A stretch of 64,000 bases of DNA, from NCBI GenBank assembly GCA_963920635.1, contig OY987301.1, forward strand, positions 22,610,501-22,674,500. The letters are read 5' to 3'. Below are positions 35,801 to 47,135 of this stretch, piece by piece. The stretch's first letter is position 1; each line of letters begins with the position of its first letter. Made by a program: the position numbers and the translations under genes. This DNA is from Pseudeuparius sepicola. Taxonomy: Eukaryota; Arthropoda; Insecta; Coleoptera; Anthribidae. The notes under the pieces were generated by a model that made no database searches, had not been told where the DNA came from, and saw nothing but the letters and a program-made list of their open reading frames with translations.

Positions 35801-38800
35801 GTAAAAATTCAAAAGATTCACACTATTCAGTAAGGATTACATTTCGGTTCACAAATTGATGGTTTGCAGAAAATGGTATTTGCGCAAACTATAAACTACC
35901 GAAAATCCGGTCACAATTCTATTTGTAAATCTAATGTCCGACTAGCGCACTTTGTTGAAAACCAGCTAAAATGGCTTCTTTTTGAACGACCTTAGAATGA
36001 CTCGGCTTATCCGCTGTCCGTAGAACCCGAGAGCAGACTCCAAATTTAGGTAGGTAATTAAAAATGCTCTATCCAGTGTAAGTATTTTTTGAAAACGTAA
36101 AAATTAGTTGTCTAGAAACTGGCTAAACTGACTTTTAGCAGTGTACAAGGATTCCGCATTGACCTCCAAAGTGAATATGCCGAATTATCAAAAAATCCCT
36201 TTCGCCCGCCTTATATTGCCGTCCTAAATTTAAAATCATAACGGTTTTAAAACTTGCTTTATTTCTTGCGTTTCTAGTACTTATAATCTATACCGTTATA
36301 CTATATATCAACATAATATCTAATAATGTTTATTTAACATCAACATACATAAAAAAATACAAATACAATAATGTAGATATAGTAAATAAACGATGTAATA
36401 CCCACGAAACAACTTGCAAGTTGCTTATTTGGAATAGACAACAATATCCGTTTAATAACCACTGCAACCTGCAGGCTACAGTGGTAGATAATGTCACAAT
36501 CTAGAAAATGAGTCTTAACCGGGAGTGGGTATCTATAATAATTATTGTAACAGTGATCGTCAAAAGCCAGGAAAAGTGAGTAGGTACTCTATCTCAAGTC
36601 TAAGTAATAAGAAGTAGGTGCAATAATAGTATCCTTCAATTAGTATTATTTATTATATTATGTATTTCCGCTCTTTCTTTTTAATAAGTCGGATATATAT
36701 TTTTTAATAGACTATAATTGGATATCATTTGATATAAGTAGTGCTATATCTACTACTAGGCTAAATCAGATGCAGAATCCCACCTAATTTTGTTTTATTT
36801 TCGAAACAAAAGTCAATGTATATATCATGTGCATATTATGTAGTAGCTGTAAACAAACATGTAGTATACAAAATAGTTGTGGTATAGGTAAAAGTAGTAG
36901 GTAGGAGTCGTAGGTATCCAAGTAGGTATTAGGTTATACATAAATTCAATATACAGGGTGAGTTTTTCTCGATGCCCACTATGGGGATCTCGGAAACTAG
37001 CAGAGATAGAACGAAGGTTAAATGGGGAAATAATTGCAGTTTTGAATGCTCAATCTAATGCCCCTTTTGGATTTTCAAAAAAGTTTATGGCTCACTAGAT
37101 ATTTTGAGAAGAGTGACTTTTTGCTATTTCATCAGATCTCTGTAGCTCTGTTAGGTATTTCTGATTACACAGAAAAACTGTAGAGACAAAAAGTGTAGAT
37201 AATTTTGAGCTTAATGAGATAATCTAATCCAATATTTTATGTTGTTTGTGATTTTTGAGGTATGGCATAAAGTTTTGTTTTTTTAAATGTAAATCATAGT
37301 TGGCTGTGGCCTTATCAAATCGGCCATTTTTCGAGCTTTCCGAAAATATAATACTTGGCATAGTTATTATAAAAAATAAAATAGCTATGGCTAATTTTCT
37401 GTTTTTTATTTTCACATAGTCAGCCATGGAATATTTCCATAATTACGTTCTATTTTTTAATAAGCCATACTTCAAACTTTCAAATATTTTATTTTAAGCT
37501 GGTAACAAAATAAAACAAAAAATATCATGATGGAGCTCCACCACATAATTATTTGCCCGTAAGAAATTACCTAGATCAGCTCTATCCAAATAGTCGGATA
37601 GGGAGAAATAGACCTATTTCCTGGCAGCACCGATCCCCTGATTTGTCTGTATTGGATTTCTTTTGGTGGGGAACAGTAGGTACAAAATAAAGTATGAGAT
37701 AATTGATGAATTAAGAGCAGCTGTTTTAGAAGCAATTGCCAGTATTGACAGGCGCTCTCTAAGAAAGGCGACAAATTCAGTTTAGATGCAATACTTGCAT
37801 AAATAACAATGGTGGATTGTTAGAACACCTTTTTTATTATAAAAGGTGACCTTTTTAAAATAATAATAATTTGAATTTGAGTTTTTTTATTTTTGTTTTA
37901 TTTTGTTACATTTTGTTACCAGCTAAAAACAAAATATTAGAAAGTTTTAAGTATGTCTAATTATAAAATAGAACGTAATTATGAAAATATTCCATGGCTG
38001 ACTATGTGAAAATTAAAAAGAAAATCAGAAAATCAGCCATAGCTCTTTTATTTTTTATAATAACTATGCCGAGTATTATATATTTGGAAAGTTCAAAAAA
38101 TGTCCGATTTTATAAGGCCACAGCCAACTATGATTTACATTTAAAAAACAAAAGTTTATGTCATATCTCAAAAATCACAAACAACATAAAATATTGGATA
38201 AGATTATCTTATTAAGCCCAAAATTATCTACAATTTTTGTCCCTACAGTTTTTCTGTATAATCAGAAATAACGGAGCTACAGAGATCTGATGAAATAGCA
38301 AAAAATCACGCTCAAACCTGCAATTCCTTCCCCATTTAACCTTTGTTCTAGCTCTGCTAGTGTCCGAGATCCCCATAGTGGGCATCGAAAAAAACTCCTG
38401 TATTGTAATTATTATTAGTAAGTATTGTCAACTAATTCGCAAGGTGTGCCAAATGTAGTTCGTTCTCAGAAGCTGCACGCCGCACGCCTTCTTTCCGCTG
38501 TACCTACCTAAATGGTTCAAAAGAGCGATATTTCCATGTTACAATCCGCTAAAGAAGAATCTAAATAGGCAATAAAAAACAGAACGCTCTCTTATCGCTT
38601 TTATCATACACATAGTGATTAATGATATGCATAGTGAAAAATCAAGTTTTTTATTTATAGTTTACTCACTTTGGGCCATATCTTGGATGAGATAGAATCG
38701 ACTGCACTGTAGTATCACGCAACTGAAAGTTGCCGTAAGGTAATGGACTCTTGTCTGTTGATCCCAGCGCACTATCCGTGAAGTCTGAATTGAGATTTTG

Positions 38801-41800
38801 CCTGGAAAAGACACAAACTTTTAAAACGCAGGCGAGATGTTAAAACTAGTTGTCATTTTGGTAAATATCTCGGAAACGGTTAGAGACAAATAGGTCAAAT
38901 TATATATCGTTGGATTCAGAATGAAAAAAAGAAACGTAACGGTTAATTGGAATGTAAGTTGTAAAATACAGAAAATCACTTTCATTTCCGCTAAAACCGG
39001 AAGTTATAAAAAAAAACTTAATATTCAGGGTTACTATACGTACAGGTTCTTTAATAGTGGTATGTAGGTAACAAATCAGATTGAATTATTTTACAAAAAA
39101 AGTTTTGGCGATAATTTTTTTATTGTATACAAAATCCCAGTAGGTATTACACTTTTGAATTCCCCTTAATTCATAGGTACTACAAATTCATTTTTTGAAT
39201 GACGATTTTATGTTAACCTGTTAACCTTATTGCAACTTCCTTTACTTTATCTGTGAATTTTCTTAGCTTGAAAATTTAAGTTATCATTCGGTATGATCTG
39301 TTCATCCATAATTACTGCCCTTGAATCAGAAATTGAGCGTGACATCACCGTACAAGCTGGTAGCTACACACGGTATCGCTGAAAGACGGGAAGTCGAAGT
39401 TTCGCAAAGTGAAAACATTATGTGCAGAATTGGTCCAAGATCATGTTTGTGTGCTTCTTAATCCTTTTAATCATTGGGCGGGAGAGGCCTTGATATAATT
39501 GTTAATAGCACCATGGGACGAATGAGGGCTTTGGAAATGTCAGAATATTTAAATGGATATCGTAGGATCGGAAAAAAATTGTAAGTAGACAAACAGTGGG
39601 TTGATCTAAGCTTATTATAGCCACCGACAATTATTATTAGCAAACGGCATTACATAAACAAGCGTTCGTTAGGAAATGTCGCATGGTATTGTTGTTGACA
39701 GTATGAAAACAAAGAAGCTAAGTAGACATTTTATACATTAACCCACAAGATTAACAGCAAGACTATTTTCATTTTTAGTATCTACCACAAAAGATTCGAA
39801 TGTATAAACACAACTTCACAAAACTTAGCTACCTACGGTATATGAAGAAGACTATCAAATCTTCAAAGGGCGAAGTAATTTCTTTTCGTTGTAAGAAGTA
39901 TCCCTATTTATTCAGTTTTTTATGCCCCTAAACGTAAACGATCTTGATAGAACTTTTCGCCTCTCGTATGTTAATTATTGATAGGTAAGACATAGTCCAA
40001 GAAAATTAAACATGGAGAAAAAAAAATCTTGATAGGTAAATATTTTCAGGGTTGGTTGTGGGTAGCGTCCTAAGTATAACCCCAAAAAATCACCATTGAA
40101 GTCGTGTTACGAACCCCGCAATAGGGGTGGTTTTGCTCACTTTTTTTTTGGCAAATTTTTTTCTTATGTGTACATTTTTTTTTCTTACTTCAATACTTCA
40201 CGAGATATATGTAAAAGATCACCACTAGCTAAAGTGCTTTATAATGGTGAAAAAAAATCTTTAAAATAAGCTGCTTTTTTCAGGGTTAACTCGGGGTGCA
40301 CTCCTAAGATAACCCCCAGATAACCCTGAAAAAATCAGCTTGTTTTAAATAATTTTTTTTTCACCCTTATAAAGCACTTTAGCTAGTGGTGATCTTTTAC
40401 CTACAGTGTGTCCACGGATTGAGTGCACGTGGGGTGTAAATGACAAAAAATTTCAGCTCTGCTTGGTTTGAAACTAATTTGTGACGTAATTTTAGTTTCG
40501 AAAAATCACGTATGCCTTGGGAATATTGAAAAAACTAATTTTCCACATTAGTAAAGTGCCCTTTCTGTAGGTTTTACGATAAAAATGTTATTAAGGAAAC
40601 ATGTTCAGAATGAAGAACTGAGTAGGTTTGCGAAATTTCGAAAGTCTAGGCCTACTTTGATTTTTTGGCATTTTTTCCCACTTTTCTTTACAAAAGTGCA
40701 CTTTGTGTAGCTTTCACATTAAAATGTTATTAAGAAAACTTGTTCAGAATGAAAAACTGAGTAGGTTTGCGAAATTTCGAAAGTCTAGGCCTACTTTGAT
40801 TTTTTTCTGCTAAAAAATTAAAATGCACAAAAATCAAAGCAGACCTAGGCTTTTTAATTTTTTCACACCTATCCAGTTTTTCTTTGTGAACAAGTTTTCT
40901 TAATAACATTTTAATGTGAAAGCTACACAAAGTGCAGTTTTCTAAAGAAAAGTGGGAAAAAATGCCAAAAAATCAAAGTAGGCCTAGACCACAGAAAATA
41001 TTTTCTGTGGCCTAGACTTTCAAACCTACTCAGTTCTTCATTCTGAACATGTTTCCTTAATAACATTTTATCGTAAAAGGTACAGAAAGGGCACTTTACT
41101 GATGTGGAAAATTAGTTTTTTCAAAATTCCCAAGGCATACGTGATTTTTCGAAACTAAAATTACGTCACAAATTAGTTTCAAACCAAGCAGAGCTGATCC
41201 CCAAAAGGTCAAATTTCAACTCGAATTTTTTTTGTCATTTACACCCCTCGTGCATTCAATCCGTGGACACACTGTATGTCTCGTGAAGTATTGAAGTTAA
41301 AAAAAACTTCATAAGGGAAAGTTGTAGAGAATGTAATATTGTACACATAAGAAAAAAATGTACACATAAGAAAAAAAATGCAAAAAAATGTTTGCAAAAC
41401 CACCCCTATTGGGGTTCGTAACACGACTTGGTGATTTTTTGGGGTTATACTCAGGACGCTACCCACAACCAACTCTGAAAATATCTACCTGTTAAGAATT
41501 TTTTTTCTACTTATATAAAAAATGACAATTTTGGACTAACAGAATTGATTGAAATAGTGACAGAAACTATGTCAATCTGCAAAGATGTCCTATTCAAAAT
41601 AGTAATATCTAGATAGTTCAGATAACAAACTTGTAAATGGTTGAATAGAAATTTTGTTAAAAAAAATTTCTTCGCTATTTTTTCTCTTTGAAGGAATCTA
41701 ACCCAAACAGAAGTTAGTTAGTAATTTTATTGTTTTTTTTACTAGCACCATAGATTAAAGGAGACATACACAAGTAGTTAGAAACATTATTATTGAAACC

Positions 41801-42434
41801 ATCCTCAAAATTTCTGGCACACTAGCTTTCAAGGCCATAATTTTTGAACGAAAACAAATTAAAACAGATACATTCTAATGATTTAAAATTCTTAGGACTC
41901 AACAGTTGAAGGACCAAAGATCCAAAATATTGGTATGCCTCCCGGAAATTGCAACAATACTTTTGACAGACTAGCGTTGCCTATTCCAGTACCCAGGAGC
42001 TCTTTGAATATTTTATCGTTGCCGTTATAGCAGAATTCGGCTGTACTTACAATAATGATAGGTACAATATCTAATGATATTGTCCAAAATTCTTAGTGTC
42101 AAAATTTCTTCTGCTTATATGTATAATTATTTCAGTAATACAAAAATTATTTCTATTAAAATTTCATGGTACAGTTATGATCTTGATGATGATTAAGTAG
42201 CTCTTTCCTTTTTCACCATGCATGTTATAAAATTAATTAAACATACCTCAACGCAATCAGACAATAAATAATAATAATTACTTCTGCGTACCTATAAATC
42301 GACCACGCATGTAGATCCTCACTAGTCGTTCCAGAGAATGCCCTAGAATCTGGATTAGAAGGTACTGAGTATTTTCTTTCCATTTCGAATCCTTGGGACC
42401 CACCTCCTTGGGAGGGGGTGCGACTACGCACCAT
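17823..42434 (-). CDS. ABCG8: ABCG8-like half transporter with degenerate nucleotide-binding motifs
   Basis: Thirteen coding exons join in frame: 42434-42292, 38801-38670, 30614-30458, 27507-27275, 27212-27065, 25355-25223, 25170-24941, 23412-23013, 22802-22619, 22528-22240, 22186-22066, 22015-21735 and 18059-17823 (895 aa). Vertebrate ABCG8 pairs with ABCG5 to export sterols. Identification rests on the ERRR block, LTLHPPTYEIF, YPCPNYKNPSDYY and the LDLVTLDDL that follows, plus a C-terminal six-helix domain (about residues 590-880). Residues 1-271 are a hydrophilic, Ser/Pro/His-rich extension (DLHAWSIYRQNL, YDSSDNETAAAANHYKQ). The ATP site is degenerate. The Walker A position reads MSTSEAEGTALLD (309-321) with no GKS. 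The signature is SMTISERRR instead of LSGGE. Walker B is VLDQPTRGMD, with Gln438 for the catalytic Glu. Q354 and H474 remain. The ATG at 42434 is preceded by an in-frame TAG in the same exon. Probably the insect CG31121-type orthologue (inferred). Confidence 0.9.
18833..20316. mobile_element. Long palindromic foldback element, TA target (family A)
   Basis: The 1484-bp element begins CACTGTGTCCCGGATAAG and ends with the reverse complement (CTTACCCGGGACACAGTG). TA flanks both ends. The arms match inward for several hundred bases: blocks at 18840-18950 pair with 20210-20310, 19020-19270 with 19880-20130, and 19290-19340 with 19800-19860. The centre is about 19390-19740. No transposase frame is seen. 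TA targets point to the Tc1/mariner superfamily. Confidence 0.88.
20343..21377. mobile_element. DNA transposon with GGAAAGTTTCC subterminal repeats, TA target
   Basis: The ends are GAGATGGG and CCCATCTC, flanked by TA (20341-20342 and 21378-21379). The target is legible because ACAAAAATCT and TCAAAAATCT bracket the insertion. The palindromic motif GGAAAGTTTCC and close variants occur several times within ~90 bp of the left end and ~120 bp of the right end, in both orientations. The centre (about 20430-21240) is AT-rich with no protein. Clustered subterminal motifs are typical of transposase-binding sites. Confidence 0.75.
23413..24940. other. ABCG8-like intron 8 with a small foldback
   Basis: The 1.5-kb intron contains an imperfect palindrome at 23768-23912. 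CTCTGTTCAA pairs with TTGAACAGAG, and inner blocks around GTCACAACT and TCCTTATCT pair with AGTTGTGAC and their partners around 23870-23890. No coding content is seen. Confidence 0.55.
25356..27064. other. ABCG8-like intron 6
   Basis: The 1.7-kb intron. Near 26189 a CAGTGCTATTCATAAA block resembles a transposon end, but no partner is found. No coding content or other repeat is recognised. Confidence 0.45.
27576..28494. mobile_element. Long palindromic foldback element, TA target (family B)
   Basis: The 919-bp element begins CAGCGTGTCCCG and ends CGGGACACGCTG with TA on both sides. The arms pair through AGGGAAAAGTTTTTTATTCG, AACTCCTGCTTGTTCC, ACAATATCGAAAAATATT and AAATTTGAGGTTTCAGC. The centre is about 27900-28170. 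No transposase is seen. Confidence 0.88.
29131..30144. mobile_element. 1-kb element with GTACACGCGCGGCC inverted ends
   Basis: The left end reads GTACACGCGCGGCC and is followed by an ATCGTTC block. The right end is the reverse complement of the same 14 bases and is likewise followed inward by ATCGTTC. The interior is GC-richer than the intron around it. It stays open for 100-120 codons on both strands (29377-29739 plus, 29663-29358 minus), but neither product is recognised. No clear target duplication is visible. Confidence 0.6.
30793..31653. mobile_element. Long palindromic foldback element, TA target (family C, copy 1)
   Basis: The 861-bp element begins GACCGGGAGATAGTGACAG and ends in the reverse complement, with TA on both sides. 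The arms pair almost throughout: blocks with CTTGCAAAGGGCATTATG, CCATAGGCAT, CACGTGATCTTGTATTTTAA and CATGCGC are found in both orientations. The loop lies around 31190-31250. It starts 180 bp from coding exon 30458-30614. A second copy is at 48590-49436. Confidence 0.9.
32797..32870. repeat. Short palindrome
   Basis: TGTACC, a short mismatch, then GGCACTGAAGTTC is mirrored by GAACTTCAGTGCC and GGTACA around a ~35-bp loop. The same GGCACTGAAGTT motif recurs near 6068, so it is part of a dispersed repeat. Confidence 0.6.
33345..33720. repeat. Small foldback
   Basis: TATGGTGC, followed by an AACAGGTAGAAAATG block, is mirrored at the right end by CATTTTCTACCTGTGG and GGCACCATA. The inner parts also pair (TTTTGAAAAAAG with its partner near 33670). 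The length is about 375 bp. The arms are imperfect. Confidence 0.6.
34507..34895. repeat. Small foldback with internal hairpins
   Basis: GACTACCTACGTTTATCTCG (34507 onwards) is mirrored by CGAGATAAACGTAGGTAGTC ending near 34895. Inside are two tighter hairpins: GTAGAACCCTTGTTT with its partner (34742-34780), and an AACTCAATAG/ATCAAAGATCAT palindrome (34797-34873). Confidence 0.55.
36954..38400. mobile_element. Long palindromic foldback with transposase remnant, TA target (family D)
   Basis: The 1447-bp element begins CAGGGTGAGTTTTT and ends AAAAAACTCCTG with TA on both sides. Arms of roughly 480 bp pair through GATGCCCACTATGGGGATCT, AACCTTTGTTCTA-type blocks, GATCTCTGTAGCTC and a long inner part (AATATTTTATGTTGTTTGTG). 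The unpaired centre (about 37520-37860) carries a transposase fragment, annotated separately. Confidence 0.9.
37526..37785 (+). pseudogene. Tc1/mariner-type transposase fragment, frameshifted
   Basis: The first frame reads HDGAPPHNYLPVRNYLDQLY and then WQHRSPDLSVLDFFWWGTV. This is the classic insect mariner-like C-terminal catalytic block (the DGAPPH and RSPDL-x2-LDFF-x-WG motifs of the DDE domain). A stop follows at 37691 or nearby. The protein resumes in another frame with KYEIIDELRAAVLEAIASID. N-terminal DNA-binding and first catalytic parts are absent. It is a dead remnant sitting at the centre of the foldback. Confidence 0.82.
40031..41495. mobile_element. Outer foldback, split by a younger one
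   Basis: The left arm from GATAGGTAAATATTTTCAGG (40031) is mirrored at 41279-41495. Shared blocks are GGTAGCGTCCTAAG/ATACTCAGGACGCTACC, ATCACC-x-CGTGTTACGAACCCC and GTACACATAAG. A tight central palindrome (40218-40399, around ATCACCACTAGCTAAAGTGC) completes it. Without the inserted 40404-41274 element it would be about 590 bp. Confidence 0.8.
40404..41274. mobile_element. Long palindromic foldback element, TA target (family E), nested
   Basis: The 871-bp element begins CAGTGTGTCCACGGATTGA and ends in the reverse complement, with TA on both sides. The arms pair through GGGTGTAAATGACAAAAAA, GAAACTAATTTGTGACGTAA, AAAGTGCCCTTTCTG and a long block with ATCAAAGTAGGCCTAGAC. It sits inside the right arm of the outer foldback. 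The interrupted sequence can be read across the insertion, because the intact copy of the arm (40195-40215) continues uninterrupted. Confidence 0.88.
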
Positions 42435-42451
42435 TTTCTGCTATCTTTTAT
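42435..42451 (-). other. ABCG8: 5' UTR part of ABCG8-like exon 2
   Basis: Exon 2 starts at 42451 after a TTGTTTGTTCCAG acceptor and has 17 untranslated bases before the ATG, including an in-frame TAG. This shows that a separate upstream 5' UTR exon is needed. Confidence 0.7.
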
Positions 42452-43457
42452 CTGGAACAAACAATAATGACTTTAAACATGTATGAAATCACAGCAGTAT
42501 ATTATGGGAAAAGGTATCTTTAAGAAGGTATTTTGACAATAGATATTTTAGAGCAAATTTGTAATACTAGTTTTAAGGATATTTAACTTTTAAACTAAGA
42601 AATTGCATTATATAAATATATCATAGTGACCGTCTTTGCTTTTATTTATATGGTACTAACTTCAGTTGTGTTTTTTTGTCTCAACACTGCACCCATATTT
42701 TTGTCCATATACCTACGTAAAGTGATATTCTTTTTACTAGGTATGCTGACTGATATTTGAAAATATTAGTAGACAGTTTTTAAATAGCTAAGTGGATGAA
42801 AACTAGTTGCAACTTCAGAATGCATTAATAATTGTAGAATAATGCCCCAAGCAATATTATTCTAGTAGGTAACTACAAAAATAACATAGGTATATACTCA
42901 TAACTGAAGCATATTATTCACTCTTTTCCTGTGCATTCTATAGCCTTGAGAAGAAAATATCTTGGGTGTTTTGAAACATATCGGAATGCTGTTGTCTCGG
43001 CATGATCTTTACGGTTATTCCTGAATCATTTTAAGTAGTTAGATTCTCAATTTGTTTCAGTAGATTTAACCCCAGGTATAATGTGTAATCTGTAAGTATA
43101 TGATTTTAAAATACATTTTAATGGGATTTGAAGCATTTACAGTGGAACAGTGGAACCGTGGAACGTGAAACAAAGGTAACATGTATTTGGAACTATTATT
43201 ACTAGTAAGTACTATTAATATTTTCGTTCTGTTCAATTGAAATTATTTCATATAATAACGATTACTATAACAAGCAGAAGAAGTATAAGAGGGAAGCTAT
43301 ATCACTTGATTTATTATGAAAATTACTAGTCATTGTAGATTTTAGCCGAGCCAAATAAGAAATGTTTATTTATTTTGCTACGTACCTACACCTACAGTTT
43401 CCGAATTCCAAGCCAGAAAACAATAGGTACCATTTATTTAATTAAGAATCCTCTCTA

Positions 43458-44364
43458 CAGTGCCCGCCAAAAAGTCTGCACCATATGGGAAAAATTTTTA
43501 GTAAATAACTTACGGAAAATTTGTTTGCGGCATCAGGTTTTGCTTGTTCTTGGACCAAAATTGACATAATCAAATGTTGTGACGTAGTCGTTTTTATATG
43601 TCAAATTTGACATTAATGAAAAAAATGTCCGAAAAATGGGCTTATTTAACCGAATTTGGAAAAAAGTCATGAGAAAAATATGTTTCTTTCGCAATTTTAT
43701 ACCCCTGTGCAAAATTTCAAGAGCCTACACGATTTTCATATTTTGCCCTTTGTTGCCCTTTTCCGTATTTGTTAATCCATAAAAGTCGATCCTATGTAAT
43801 TTAAAATATACATACTGCACAATACTTAGTTTACGGTCTAAATATCCTTCTCTTCCTTTTTTTTGCAAAAAAAAAATAAAAAGAGGGCTTGTTGAAGAAG
43901 CACGCTTGGTGCAAAACTGATCTCATTTTTACAGATAAACACATAAATTCGATTTACAAACTTCTTTCTATAGTAAATGGTTGTAAGAACACACAAATAT
44001 TTCTGCCATGCTGATCTGATCAGAAATATCTAGAAAATTTAAAATATTATGTCCAATAATATCCAACAAAGGACAAAATATGAAAATCGTAGTAGGCTCT
44101 TGAAATTTTGCACAGGGGTATAAAATTGCGAAAGAAACATAATATTTGTCTTATGACTTTTTTCAAAATTCAATTAAATAAGCCCATTTTTTGACATTTT
44201 ATTCATTAATGTCAAATTTGACATATAAAAGAGACTACGTCACAACATTTGATTATGTCAATTTTGGTTCTAGAGCAAGCAAAACCTGATGCCGCAAACA
44301 AATTTTCCGTAAGTTATTTACTAAAACTTTTTCCCATATGGTGCAGACTTTTTGGCGGGCACTG
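43458..44364. mobile_element. Long palindromic foldback element, TA target (family F)
   Basis: The 907-bp element begins CAGTGCCCGCCAAAAAGTCT and ends in the reverse complement, with TA on both sides. Arms pair through CACCATATGGGAAAAA, AACTTACGGAAAATTTGTTT, GCATCAGGTTTTGCTTGTTC, GACGTAGTC and TTTCGCAATTTTATACCCCT. The centre is about 43800-44040. A TTTTTTGGAGGCCACTGTA remnant near 57358 looks like a stray end of this family. Confidence 0.9.
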
Positions 44365-46120
44365 TATAATATTCTAGTGTTCCTCAATTACGCGTTAAAA
44401 ATAACTTTTGGTCGGTACCTACCTATACAATTTTTGCTTACATGGTTATTTGTTTGTACAGTGTGTCTATGTTAAAGACTTCCCACCCTTGTAATGTTTT
44501 TTAGTTAGGCAGTTCATGGCAGTTCATGGCCAACTATACGATCATTTTTTGGCCAAAATTTCGAGGAGTCCTATTAGCGTTTTTTTTTTTAGAAAAAAAG
44601 TTATGACAGGTTCTTATTTAGGAACACTTAAAACCACCTTGTACCAATTTTCATTGTCCTAGTATACAGGGTGTCGGAGAAAAAATACTTATATTATTTT
44701 TTAACATTATCTAATGAAATCATTGCAAGGTTACATTTCTTTAAATGGGGAAACGATTTCTTATTCGAAGTCGTCCTCTCATATTAGATATTTCGTCCCA
44801 TTCAGCGATTAAAAAAATTTACGTATCTAAAAAAAGTCTTTGAAAATCGGTTCACAAATAAAACAAATAAACATGTAAGCAAAAATTGCCAAAGCCAACT
44901 AAAATTACTTACTTTACTGCCGATTTCTGAGCTTATAATGACTAGTTTTAGTTTGAGACTCTTTAATGCCGATTTAAAAAATGAACAGCTTCCGATTTAT
45001 TTTTAAGGGCCTTTATCTTATTTGATACGAAATTAATGACAAGAAAAAAGTTGTAATTATGACTTTGCTGGAATATAGTTTTCAACATACCCAGTGGTAA
45101 TTCAACTGAATTTTTTGAATCTTAGAAACTAATGGTTGCAGGTAGGTAATAATGTTATAAGAAAGACACATTTTGACTGCTGAATTTTCAATATTGATAT
45201 TTTCGGAACTGTCTCGTCTTCGGTACAATAAATTACAATTGTACATAAATGATTTAAACAAGTTATAGATTAAAGTTCGCGAATACAAAAGTCTAGAAAT
45301 GGTGATTTCTCAGGTTATAGAACATTTTGTGAAAAAAAATGTGGACTGTTTTGCGCTTTAACCCCTATTATATGATCACTAATTTTTGAATGCAGTTAAT
45401 ATATCGGTCACGTCGTGAAACTTCTATTCGTATTCGCAGGAATACGGTAGACTTCATTAACAACATATTACTCATTATAAAAGTAATTTATTAAAGTGCG
45501 ATATGACTATATTCGTTTATTGCCTACTCAAATTATACCTTACGCGATGTAGCATTACCATTTTCAAATTGATTGTGCTTGTTATGTCCATAATTCTCTG
45601 CTTTAGATGCCATGTAACATCCGGGGTAAATATTCCTTTGAGATAATTATGAAATTTTAGTGGGTTTTTTATTTTTATATTTGTTAGAACCGCCCGTGTC
45701 GAAACTTGGGGGCGTATTTTCGTGAAAATCTACAATTAAGAGTAATAAACCTTGTAAAGTTATTTCTGGGCAACTATAGAAATATTTGTTATCCAGTCTT
45801 ACTAATATCTTGATCTTGCATCATTGCATCGCAATTCGCATTGCATTATTTTCTTTCTTGCAAAATTGTATGAATATTAACACAGAAAACTTTTGAGTTG
45901 ACGGTTTGGATCGTTATATCAGGAAATAAAAATAAATTACATATATAACCTATGTGTAACATACGACTACCTAAGTATGATGAATGTAGTATAAAAAAAT
46001 CATATATTCGTTCTAGAATTCCATGGATCTAGATTCTCTAATAAACACTAATAATAGTAGCACAGAATAAATAGCTTTGCAACGTTAGTCTGTGATAGTA
46101 GCCAAACAACAAACGATATA

Positions 46121-47135
46121 CATGGTGTCCCATTTATGCTTCAAAAGAATCCGTGTGCTAAAAAAATGTGAGTTTGACGTATAACATTTTTCTCTTAGAC
46201 GTTTCTTGAATGAAATACAGGGGTTGAAGTTCTTTTTTTTGAAATTGAATTATGGCAATATCTCCCAAAATAATCAAGCTGCTGATCTGGCACAGCTGTG
46301 TTCTTGGGGATGGAAAATAAGCTGAAGATGTCAATTTCTACGTATCTCACAGAGGGCATTACTTGCGCTATTTTGGATTGTGCTTTTATACACGTTACTT
46401 TTGTGTGGTTATCTTTTTGGACTTGATGGGTTATAATTTATGTGCATCTTTTCATTCTGCAACAAAAGGGCAGGTACTCTTGTTTCATAACGATTAAATC
46501 AACTGTTTGCGTTGAAATTGGCAAAATGTGCCCCAAAACACCCGTTAAATCCGAAATTCGGAAAATAAAATGTTCTCCTTCAACTTTCAAATTTTATAGA
46601 ATAATTATTGTACCATTTAAAGAAAACCAATGATATTTTATCCAATGCCCATTTGGCACTATTTTCTTAGTTTTGAACGTACAATTCATCTGTAACATTT
46701 CAACGCCGTATAGGTGAAAAGTTTGTTTTATGGCATGTTTTGCCAATTTCAACGAAAATGGTTAATTTTATCGTTATGAAACAAGAACAAACTTTTGTTG
46801 TAAAATGCACTAAAATGATGGACCTGCAAGACGAAAAAAAAAACATCAAAAAAGTTACGAATAATAAAATAATAATAAAAATAATAAGCACGATACAAAA
46901 ACCGCGCAAGTGGCGCCCTCTGTGAGATACGTAGAAATTGACATTTTCAGCTTATAAATCCCCAAAAACTAATTTCAGGTCAGCAGCTTGATTATTTTGG
47001 GAGATATTGCCATAATTCAATTTTAAGAAAAGAACTTCAAGAAGAGTCTAAGAGAATAGTATCATACGACAAACTCACATTTTATAGCACGAGGTACTCG
47101 CACACGGATTTTTTAGGCATAAATGGGACATCCTG
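46121..47135. mobile_element. Long palindromic foldback element, TA target (family G)
   Basis: The 1015-bp element begins CATGGTGTCCCATTTATGC and ends GCATAAATGGGACATCCTG with TA on both sides. The outer ~120 bp of arm (with ATCCGTGTGC, AATGTGAGTTT) is specific to this element. The inner arm (AAATAATCAAGCTGCTGA, ATTTCTACGTATCTCACAGA, CTTGCGC) is shared with the foldback at 53910-55081. Confidence 0.88.

Larger units (their letters stand above)
30615..38669. other. ABCG8-like intron 3 (8 kb)
   Basis: Besides the foldbacks at 30793-31653, 32797-32870, 33345-33720, 34507-34895 and 36954-38400, the intron is AT-rich with no recognised genes. A GC block at 31898-31914 contains the 14-bp palindrome GGGGCGGCCGCCCC. 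Open frames at 35411-35767 do not resemble known proteins. Confidence 0.6.
38802..42291. other. ABCG8-like intron 2
   Basis: The 3.5-kb intron contains the nested foldbacks at 40031-41495. 38802-40030 and 41496-42291 show no recognised gene or repeat. Confidence 0.65.
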
